This document shows, in pieces, positions 11,854-20,209 of a stretch of 64,000 bases of DNA (within the stretch, counting starts at the first letter, position 1; each line of letters opens with the position of its first letter). A program made the translations under genes and the position numbers. The DNA is from Acholoe squamosa (lineage: Eukaryota > Annelida > Polychaeta > Phyllodocida > Polynoidae), in contig OX439043.1 in NCBI GenBank assembly GCA_949317995.1, positions 1,604,501-1,668,500 on the forward strand, in the 5' to 3' direction. A model generated the notes under the pieces. The model worked only from the letters and a program-made list of their open reading frames with translations, was not told the origin of the DNA and did not search any database.

Positions 11854-13983
11854 TTACAAGTCTGTCTCCATCACTGTTTCCCCAGGATGGGTTTCCGGAT
11901 CGGAGTCCAGACTGATCAGGTTGTCGACCACGGGTGTTCGGGCAGGGTCTGCAACAACCGTGGTTGTTTCTGGGGTAGTGACTGCCGCGTCAGCCTGTCT
12001 GGTCGGGGTGGCAGTTGCAGCAGCGGTGGCGCCTTCGAGCTCCCTCTCGGGTCCTGTTGGAGGTGCGCCAGCACTGGCGGAGGCTCTCGGGGTAGGCATA
12101 CTAGCGAATCCGAAGGATTCAATGTCTGCCTCGAGTTGTCTGTTCTCCTGCAACTTGGCCTGGAGCTTTTCGAAGGCACTTTCAGCTGTGCCATCCCAGT
12201 CTTTCATGAAGCAGCCAAACACTGCCATGAATCTAACGTCCTGATGGTCGTATTGGCTTCTCAGCTCCTGCAGCTGTGACTCGTACTTCAGCTTCATGGC
12301 CTTGGCCTCGTTTTCACGTTGGAGCGAGGCTCGAAGCTGATCCCTCGCTTGTCCCTGCATGTCCTGCGAGATTCGGGCGATTTCTCGTCGTTGGATCTCG
12401 TGCAGACATTCAAACACGCCTTCGGTAACGCCCCGGAGGTACCCGGTGGCCTGGCTGATATGTCTTTCTTGCCACGCCTGGAAGACGTCGGCCTGAATAT
12501 CACAGGTTTCCTGTGTCCGGTTCCTGATATAGTCATCGGGATCCTCCAACTCGAGGTTAGATTTCACCAAGTGTAACACGTTGGTGGTCCTTATGTTTCG
12601 TGTTGGGGGGGTCGGCACAGGGGGCGTGTGGGTATCGGAGCCGCTCTCATAAGCAGAGCTCGATGTGGCTGTGGCACTCGGGGATGGGGTAGCTGTGTTG
12701 GTTCGTCGAGACGACCCGACCACAGCTCCACTCGCATCTATGGTTAGGCCTCGGCCTCTGCCGACATCGGGGAGGGGTTGGCTGGGGTCTTTTAGAGCGA
12801 CTTCGCGTCCGGGTCGTTTCGGGTCCACCGGTCGGACCCGTCCTCGTGAAGAGGTGTCAGCAGGGTTGGCCGGGGGACCCATTGGCTTCGGTTTCCCCGA
12901 AGGCAATAGGGTTTGGGACTCGGGGCCGGGTGTCTGGGTTTCAGACAGAGTGGGGAACTCGTCTGCCTCGGTATCTGGCTTGCCTCGGTGCCGAGTGGCG
13001 GACTCGGTGTGACCTGCAAACCAGTCAGAGTGTGATAGGGTGTTCCGTCCCTCAAACCAGGTCTGGTGGTTACCTGTCGAAGTCCCTGCTGCGGGTCGAT
13101 AGGAGCTCGAGTTCAGGGGCGAGACCTGCTCCAGGCTCGAGGGGTCTCGGGATGTGGCCCCCGCGATTGTGCTCGGATCGGGGGACCTCTTTTTGTGTTC
13201 CGGAGCTGGGGCTGGGGACTGAGACTCCGACCTCGGTCGTTTAGCGTCCCGTCGGGGATCACTACCCGGATGTGGTCGGGGTCTTCCATAGCGGTCGACC
13301 GCGTCGGGATCCCTCCTCTGGACTTTGACACGCCAGTGCATTTCTGCTGACATGTCAAATCGGTGGGAGCGCACGTTCTTGAGGAAGTAGGCGTCCTGCT
13401 TCCCCTCGACCGTGTGGCACAGGTGGTCAGTTCTCATGGTGATCTTTAGTCTCTCCTCGGAGGTCATTTGATCCCACTTCGACATAAGTCGCTCGTGGAG
13501 TTTCAGGGCCTTCAAACGAGCGTCGCTGGCTTTTAGACCATGGACCTGAGCTAAATGCTCGGCCATGCGTCCCCGCCTCGTGGTTCTCAGCCCTTGGCAC
13601 TTCTTGTTTTCGTTCTTTTCATTAGAACATCGGTACACAGGCCCGTGGTGCATGTGATACTCCACGAGGTGTCTAAAGAACGAGTCTTTTGAAGGCCAGA
13701 CTCTCTCAGTCTCTGCAGCGTTGACGCAGATCTCGAAGGGACAGGTGGGGTTCGAGGATGTCCATGCTGAAGCCGCGTATTGCAGCTTTGTTCGATGCTC
13801 GAAGCCATAGTAAGACTTAGGTGTCTTACTGGTGTCTCCGAGAGAAGCCACCCACACGCGATAGAACTTCGCGGGGCCAGCGTCCTTCTTCAGGATTTTC
13901 ATCCATTCCTCGTCGTCACTATCGCCGTCGCGGTTAGTGGCGGGAGGAATCGAGTAGCTGTCAGTGTGACGCTGACAGTCCAT
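11854..13983 (-). CDS. ORF B: zinc-finger and coiled-coil accessory protein of gypsy copy 2
   Basis: From the first ATG (13983) the protein has about 709 residues. The open frame itself reaches up to 14076 and overlaps the end of ORF A in the +1 frame. Counting from codon 14040, two unusual C2H2-type fingers are visible: C100-x4-C105...H124-x4-H129, and C138-x9-C148...H162-x4-H167. A basic, Pro/Ser/Arg-rich, probably disordered stretch follows (about 240-520), then a coiled coil (about 560-650) and an acidic Thr/Pro-rich tail. I see no signal peptide or membrane span, so it is not an Env. It follows ORF A on the same strand with its ATG 67 nt after the ORF A stop, so reinitiation, a +1 shift or splicing could give expression. 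I do not recognise the family. DNA or RNA binding by the fingers is inferred. Confidence 0.75.
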   Translation of the reverse strand: MDCQRHTDSYSIPPATNRDGDSDDEEWMKILKKDAGPAKFYRVWVASLGDTSKTPKSYYGFEHRTKLQYAASAWTSSNPTCPFEICVNAAETERVWPSKDSFFRHLVEYHMHHGPVYRCSNEKNENKKCQGLRTTRRGRMAEHLAQVHGLKASDARLKALKLHERLMSKWDQMTSEERLKITMRTDHLCHTVEGKQDAYFLKNVRSHRFDMSAEMHWRVKVQRRDPDAVDRYGRPRPHPGSDPRRDAKRPRSESQSPAPAPEHKKRSPDPSTIAGATSRDPSSLEQVSPLNSSSYRPAAGTSTGNHQTWFEGRNTLSHSDWFAGHTESATRHRGKPDTEADEFPTLSETQTPGPESQTLLPSGKPKPMGPPANPADTSSRGRVRPVDPKRPGREVALKDPSQPLPDVGRGRGLTIDASGAVVGSSRRTNTATPSPSATATSSSAYESGSDTHTPPVPTPPTRNIRTTNVLHLVKSNLELEDPDDYIRNRTQETCDIQADVFQAWQERHISQATGYLRGVTEGVFECLHEIQRREIARISQDMQGQARDQLRASLQRENEAKAMKLKYESQLQELRSQYDHQDVRFMAVFGCFMKDWDGTAESAFEKLQAKLQENRQLEADIESFGFASMPTPRASASAGAPPTGPERELEGATAAATATPTRQADAAVTTPETTTVVADPARTPVVDNLISLDSDPETHPGETVMETDL

Positions 13984-14050
13984 AAAGCACTTCGGGGTGT
14001 AGTCTGGGAATCCGGTTCGGGCATTGACCCACTTGTTCAAGCAGGACTCG

Positions 14051-15394
14051 TCAGGGGCGTCTCCCAGGGGGCTCCTCTAATGAGTCGATGTTTTCCAGCA
14101 GGTGCCGGCTCATTTCGGCGACCTGCTTGTCGCGGTCTCCATTTCCCTCGTCCTGAATTTCCTCCTCCTCGGCTGCGGTGCTGGTGACTGGCTCCGGGGC
14201 CAGAGGGGTCGTTCTCCGTGAGGGTCTCGTTCGGGTAGACCTCGAGGGGGGTGAGGTATCATCCTCCCTTGTGGTCTTTCCACTTCGGGTTCGACTCCGC
14301 GAGCTTCGAGACGAAGTCGAGGCTGCGGAGTCGTCGCTTTCCTCCGCCTTCTCTTCTACCACCTTTTTCTTGCGGCGGCTCGACTTGGACTTAGCCTCGG
14401 GTTTGTCTGTTGATTCCTTCCGGGCTTTTTCCACGTCTTTCTTGAGCTTCGATTTCCGCTTCATGAGGTCTTTGCGCTCGCGCTCAATGGCCTCTTGGCG
14501 GGCATCAAGCTCCTCGAGGCTCATTTCTCGGGCGGTATTTACCTTGGTGGAGTAGCAAGCTCCACCCTCTAGGCTCGAGGCAGCTTCGGGAATCAGGCTG
14601 GCCACGTCTCCGTCGCGAGTGGTCTCATTTGTCATTCTCCGCTCTTCGCGTTCGAGCTCGGGGTCCGCCAAAAGAGCATCCTCTTCCTCACGGACAGGGG
14701 AGTTCATCTGTGAACTAGACATGAACGCGTAGGTGCGTTCTCGGGGTGGTCCTTGTGGTAGAAGGACTTCGCGGGAGTGGATGCTGGGAAGGCGTTCCTC
14801 GAACCCGATCAGGCCATACAGCAGGGGGTACGCTGTCTGTGACCTAATTCGGTCGTCCTCGCAGATGGCGTCAACAACGGCAACTAGGCCGTCGCTGATG
14901 CACATTGCTTCGGCAAGTCCGAAGTAGTTCTCGAACCAAATGTCCGAGACGTCAGGGACCCCGGTGTCGATGCATCCTCGGCAAATTCTCTTCTGCAGAT
15001 CGTGGGGTATCATCTGTGGAGGTTCGCCTTTGAGGCCCAGGTATTTCGGTGGACAATACCGATTCTTGCCCGTGGCCGTTCGGATAAATCCTTTCGTCAC
15101 GTTCACGTACCCGACAGCTGGTGGTCGGTCGGTGAAAGTCACGGGGACTTCGATGATGGCTGAAGGTTTGGTTCCTTCAGTCGTACTCGGGCGGGGAGTT
15201 CCCGGGGCGACGAGTTCTGCACCTCTTGGGATGCTCAGGGTATCGGGAGTCGTTTCGGGGATAGATGACTCCATTTCGGTGGTGTCCATTAGTTCCACTA
15301 TTGGACTTCGGGGTGCCTCATCCTGGGCTCGAAGTGGAGTCGGGTGTCCATCGGGGTTGGCCGTTACGGTCGCCATCACCTCCGACTGAGCCAT
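14051..15394 (-). CDS. ORF A: coiled-coil, SR-rich accessory protein of gypsy copy 2
   Basis: It has 447 residues from an ATG with A at -3 and G at +4. Residues 1-90 are Pro/Thr-rich. Residues about 95-205 look folded, with cysteines at 114, 138, 141, 165 and 178, and strings such as DIWFENYFGLAEAMC. Residues about 290-350 are a charged coiled coil rich in Lys, Arg and Glu. Residues 350-395 are Ser/Arg-rich like nuclear SR tails, and the C-terminus is acidic. No signal peptide, membrane span or catalytic motif is visible, and I do not recognise the family. It lies 540 bp after pol within the LTR-bounded element, so it is an accessory gene of the retrotransposon. Its codon choice shares the TCGA-rich style of gag and pol. 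A nuclear or nucleic-acid-associated role is inferred from composition only. Confidence 0.8.
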   Translation of the reverse strand: MAQSEVMATVTANPDGHPTPLRAQDEAPRSPIVELMDTTEMESSIPETTPDTLSIPRGAELVAPGTPRPSTTEGTKPSAIIEVPVTFTDRPPAVGYVNVTKGFIRTATGKNRYCPPKYLGLKGEPPQMIPHDLQKRICRGCIDTGVPDVSDIWFENYFGLAEAMCISDGLVAVVDAICEDDRIRSQTAYPLLYGLIGFEERLPSIHSREVLLPQGPPRERTYAFMSSSQMNSPVREEEDALLADPELEREERRMTNETTRDGDVASLIPEAASSLEGGACYSTKVNTAREMSLEELDARQEAIERERKDLMKRKSKLKKDVEKARKESTDKPEAKSKSSRRKKKVVEEKAEESDDSAASTSSRSSRSRTRSGKTTREDDTSPPSRSTRTRPSRRTTPLAPEPVTSTAAEEEEIQDEGNGDRDKQVAEMSRHLLENIDSLEEPPGRRP

Positions 15395-15934
15395 ATTTCG
15401 GGCTCAGACAGCTCAGGGGGTTGTTCTCCTTCGTTCAGGGAACAAAAGGAGTCGGTTGCAATCGGAATGAAGGAAGCTCTGGCACTAAAAGTGGCAGGAA
15501 GAACAGCGGCACGTCTTACCTCGGTAAGACGGTTCGCGTGCTGTGAGCGATATTAGGGGCACAACAAGCGAAGCGGGACCATTGCGCATGCGCCACCGCG
15601 CTGCGCCGCTCCGACATTCCGCTCCTCAGCGCCCCCCTTCCCGCTCGTGGCAAGCGTCCGTACTACCCCGGATAGCCAGGGGTCGGGGGTGGTGTTCTCG
15701 GTAGGCCGTTGGTGGACTTACCCCCTCCACTACTCATATCGGCAGGAGTTCGGCAGAATAACGGGTAGCATCATGCGTACACGTCAGCTAAGCTGTCTGC
15801 CACCCACAGGAACCATGAGTAGGGTGGTAATGTCCGGCGTGGTCGTACTTCGAATCGTATTCGAGGTATCTCAACCTCCAAACATATAACAAGACACATA
15901 AACAGGACGATACACTCGTTGTGATTTCGGAACA
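15395..15934 (-). promoter_or_regulatory. GC-rich spacer, candidate internal promoter for ORF A/ORF B
   Basis: The 540-bp gap between integrase and ORF A is CpG-rich. It contains TGCGCATGCGCC at 15583-15594, an NRF1-type palindrome often found near metazoan transcription starts, about 190 bp upstream of the ORF A start. A consensus-like splice donor (GAG/GTAAGA on the minus strand, within a palindrome at about 15513-15530) follows. Together these suggest a separate transcript for the two accessory ORFs. There is no TATA box I would defend. Confidence 0.45.
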
Positions 15935-17455
15935 TTAAGTAACGGCAGTCCGTCCGGCAATTCTGGGACTGCGTCTCACCTCTCTTTCCGTGTTCTTCAA
16001 CTGAGATTCTCGAGAAGGTTTGGTAGAACGTGCCAACAATTTCCCCCTACCTCGAGTTCTCCGTTCCGCCGAGACAATTTTCTCACGATTGGGTTTTAAA
16101 TTCGTGTCGCTTTCGACCCTAGAGGGTCGTCCTCCCATCGTCTTTTTGTTATTTGCCTTTCTAGCCGGTCGACCTCTTCTCCTCTTAGGGGCCGTAACCT
16201 TCATTTTACCCGACAATTTGTTGGTCTTCATCAGGATCTCGTCCTTCTCCTTAGTCATTTGTTTGGAGATATCATCGCACTCAGAGTTGGCGGCATCTCG
16301 TCCCCTCCATCTCCTCAACCTACACACGTTAGACTTATGCATGCGGCCCGTAGCCAGACTCATAAGCATAACGGTGCTCTCGGATATAACTCGAGTAACC
16401 ATGTGGGGTCCGTCCCAACTCGAAATCAATTTCTTGCACCTTAAAGGTTCATGTAACCTGAACACTCGGTCGCCCACGCTGAATTGTCGTGGCTTTAGGT
16501 GGGTGTCATACCCAGTTTTCTGCCAGTTCGCGTTCTTTAGTAGCTCGTTTCGAACTACTTCATAGGCTCTTTTAAATTGGTCTCGCAGAGATTCCACAAA
16601 CATCACAGTACAGGGGGCTTCGGGGCTTACTCCCATAACACCATATACGAGATCAGCAGGCATTATAATGTCCTCCCCAAATACTAATAAGTTAGGGGAG
16701 CAGTTCGTAGCGGCATGCACAGTGCTATTGTAAGCGTGCACTACAAAGTCACATTGCTCGTCCCAGTCGTCCTGGCAAGAGTTTACCAGGGGTTTAAGGA
16801 CTTGTATCAATGTTCGATTGAATCTTTCTACCTGGCCATCAGATTGGGGCCTGTATGGATTGGTTCGAGTTTTGCAAATGGCCAAACAATGACACATTTC
16901 TTGCCACAAGTTGGACTCGAATTCTCGTCCCTGATCGCTATGCATCATTAATGGTGCGCCGAGATGTAACACCCATCCCTTCACAAAGGCAATAGCGCAA
17001 GTGGCTGCCTTGTGGTCGGGTAGAGGGTATACTCGAGTGTACTTGGTATAGTAGTCGGTTACTACCATCATGCAGGTATTGCCTCGGGGTGTTGGCTCGA
17101 TTCCGCTAATGATATCGACAGCTACTCTGGCGAATCGAACTCCAAACAGTTCTTGTGCCAGGGGCATCTTTCCCATTCCGGGGCCAGGTTTGTTCCTGCC
17201 GCATTCGGGACAAGTCATAACCCATCTTATGATGTCATTATGCATTCCTGGCCAGTAGTACCTCCTGGCTAGGCGTTCTAGGGTCCTCTTCTTCCCGAAG
17301 TGTCCACTTGTTTTATGCCCATGGCAATAAAACATGATGTCTCGTCTTAGTGACATAGGAATCACTATCTGTAAAACCTTGTCCTTGGTGGGACAGGTTT
17401 TCCATCGACACAGGAGGCCATCTCGAATTTCTAGCTCGGTCCATTGGGCTAGAAA
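15935..17455 (-). pseudogene. pol: Integrase part of pol, gypsy copy 2
   Basis: Counted from the ATG-like codon at 17365, the zinc domain is H17, H22, C52, C55, and the catalytic triad is D84, D144 and E180 with the usual 35-residue D-E spacing. A GPY/F-like module (about 310-350, around WDGPH) follows, and then a long basic tail. That tail carries an AT-hook-like RRRGRPARK and further RGR/GRP strings. The enzyme would join the element's DNA to the chromosome. The frame is continuous with the upstream RNase H segment except for a TAA at 17456-17458, so the integrase cannot be made from a normal pol transcript without readthrough. The domain itself has no lesion. An AT-hook tail could steer target choice, but this is inference. 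Confidence 0.88.
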
Positions 17456-20209
17456 TTAGCGGGTCTCCCTATCCTCGAGGGACAATGCCGGTCGTTCGGG
17501 CTTGGCATTCTTGTTCAGGTAGCAAATCACTCTCTTGATAGCGGGATCATTTTGTTGGAAATGTAGGATGGTCTCTTCTGGCCAATCTATAACATTCTCC
17601 ATGCTGACGCTGGGCAACGGCGACGACTGTCTAGTTCGAACCGTTGCGACCACTGCGTTATGAGCCCCGCAATCATCACAATCGATTTTCTGGCACTTTC
17701 TGATAGGCCTCCGGGAGAGGGCGTCCGCATTGATATGCTTCGAACCCGGTCTATGTTGGATCTGGCTATGCTCCAACCCAAACTCTGACAAATGTGCCAG
17801 CCAACGGCCAATCATACCCTCGGCGTCCTTAAAATTGAGGAGCCACCTCAGGGATGAGTGGTCGGTTCGGAGGGTGAAATCAGTGCCCCATAGGAAGTGA
17901 CGAAACTTTTTAGTGTACACCACCACAGCCAGCAACTCACGTTTGGTGGTGCAATAGTTTCGTTGTGCCTTATTCAGAGTGTTACTAGCAAAGGCGATTG
18001 GTACTTCGACCCCGTCCTGGACCTGTGACAGGGCTGCACCGATACTATCATTGCTAGCGTCGGTGTCCAGAATGAAATGATCGTCCGCAGTTGGGTATTT
18101 CAGTACTGGCGTGTTAGCAAATAAGTGTTTTATTTGCTCGAAGGCTACATCTTGTTCGTCTCCCCATGGGAAGTGTTCCTTTGCACGACCTGGGGTCCAA
18201 TGTGCCAATATCTGTAAGGGGTAGCTTACTTTGGAGTAATTTGGCAGGAAGTCTCGATAGTATGAACAGAAGCCCAGGAAGGACCTTACTTCCTTCGCAC
18301 ATATGGGTTTCTGCCATTCGGACACTGTCTTGAGCTTCTCGGGGTCGGCTTTTACGCCGTCTGGAGTTATTATTCGACCGAGATATGTAATAGAAGATTT
18401 AAATAGATTACATTTCTTTGTTTTTAATTTTAGCCCATTTGCTAGAATTCTCTTCAAGACTAGTTCGAGGTTGTTCTTACAATCTTCGAAAGTCTTTCCA
18501 AATACTATGACATCGTCGAGGTACACCAAACAATTCTTCCAAAGAAGATCGCTTAGCATTTCCTCCATCATGGCTTCGAAAGTGGCCGGTGCATTGCACA
18601 GCCCAAAAGGTAGAACGTTGTACTGAAATAGGCCCATGTGGCTCGAGAAGGCTGTCTTCTCCATGTCCTTAGGGGCCATCCCAATCTGCCAGTACCCCGA
18701 TTGGAGGTCGAGGGTACAAAAGTATTTGTTCCCCCCCAATGAATCTAAGGTCTCGTCTATCCTTGGTAAGGGATAGGAGTTTTTCTTTGTCAAGCCGTTC
18801 AGCTTTCTATAGTCGATACAAAATCGAATAGACCCATCCTTCTTTGTGGTCATGCACACAGGGCTAGACCAAGGGCTTGTGCTCGGCACTATGACCCCTT
18901 TTTCTAGCTGTTCGAGAATTTGCTTCTCAGCCTCCACCTTCTTTTTCAGTGGTAACCTCCTATAAGGTATTTTGAAAGGCTTTGAGTCGCCCGTGTCAAT
19001 CGTATGTAGTACCCTGCTGGTGCGACCTACCGCGCCCCCCGGTTTCCCGAAGGCATCTTTGTAAGTGGCAAGCAGGGTTCGAAGTCCTTCCTTTTCTGAT
19101 TTCTTTCTCAAGGAGGAGTCGTTTACTAACTTCAGTAGGTCATCTGATAATCCCCGTTCCATCCCCGCAGGTAACTCGTTTCGAAATCTAGATTCCGAAA
19201 TGTGTTCTATTAGGGACATGTCACCGATTTTCTCGTTCTTTTTAAGGTACACAGGTTTCAGACCCCTGTTCATGATTGGGACTACTGTCCACGATCCACT
19301 TCCCACTAAAGTGTCGACCGAATCTAGGTGTAAGCTAGATAATGCTTCGTAGTTGGGTTCGAAGATGGCATTCGAACCTCGAAATGCATGGTTCGAAGAA
19401 CACAAAACATCACAAGCCGTTCCTGATGGAATTTTCACCGTCTGTACTACGGTGGCTACCGTGGACACATGTCTCAATAAGCACGGGATCTCGCAGTTGT
19501 ATGGTTGCCTTATCTTCAACATCCCGAATCGGGGATCCAACACAGCACCGTACAAGCTTGCAAAGTCCAGGCCAATTATCCCGTCGTCACTTATCTCGGC
19601 TATAGTAGGGCTCATTACATATTCATAGCCCCCCATCCCGATCCGTATGAAAGTCTTGCCAAAAGTCTGCATCTGGCTACCGTCGGCCGTGCAAGCATTA
19701 ACACCAACTGGTAGCGTTTCATGGTTGCCGGACACCAGATTGAAGAATTTTCTCGAGACACACGAATGGCTGGCACCTGTGTCAATCAAAAATTCCCCAG
19801 TCCGCCCCTTCACCGATACAGCAATGTACCATCGTTTTCCCCCCAAAGGTGAGTTCTGGGCGAATCAGAGTTGTTCCTTGGAATCACCGATCTCCCATCC
19901 GAAGCCCTTCAAGAAGGTTACACACGGATGGTTCGGGGGGAGGTGTGCCGCACTCACTCGCGTCAACTCTTCAACCCAACCTCCCTCATCTTCGACGTGG
20001 GATTGCTCCCTCTGGTCCTGGCATATGACTGCCCCTTCCCCGTCGAAGCCCCCGGCCCGGGCTGGGGTGAGAGGATCCTTCTCACGTACCAGTCCCCCGG
20101 AGGGTATTGATTCCTGTACTAGCTCGGGTTCGCCAGCGGTGGCTTTTTGGCAGATTATCGAATCACGGACCACATCCTTTGCCATGGATGCGATCCTCTT
20201 TAGTTTTCC
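17456..20209 (-). pseudogene. pol: Protease, reverse transcriptase and RNase H part of pol, gypsy copy 2
   Basis: The pol frame lies -1 to gag and opens at the gag end (20209). An in-frame TGA at 19865-19867 separates a 106-residue N-terminal piece from the rest. Counted from 19846, the protease has DTGAS at 22-26 and a GLDF flap partner near 92. The RT spans about 290-480, with DYRKLN, LDLQSGYWQI, FGLCNAPATF and YLDD at 442-445. RNase H spans about 590-715, with DTDAS 594-598, KRELL 635-639, TDHSSL 671-676 and INADALSR 705-712. A TAA at 17456 ends the segment just before integrase. Catalytic residues look intact. Two stops in an otherwise young copy are its only evident lesions, and sequencing error should be excluded. 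Confidence 0.92.

Noticed and set aside
11887..15546. Several plus-strand ORFs of 60-150 codons
   Set aside because: They are antisense shadows of ORF A and ORF B in GC-rich DNA; no domains, and codon patterns follow the minus strand.
10566..15934. An envelope gene (errantivirus-type) downstream of pol
   Set aside because: Neither ORF A nor ORF B has a signal peptide, a membrane span, a furin-like site or a Cys-rich ectodomain.
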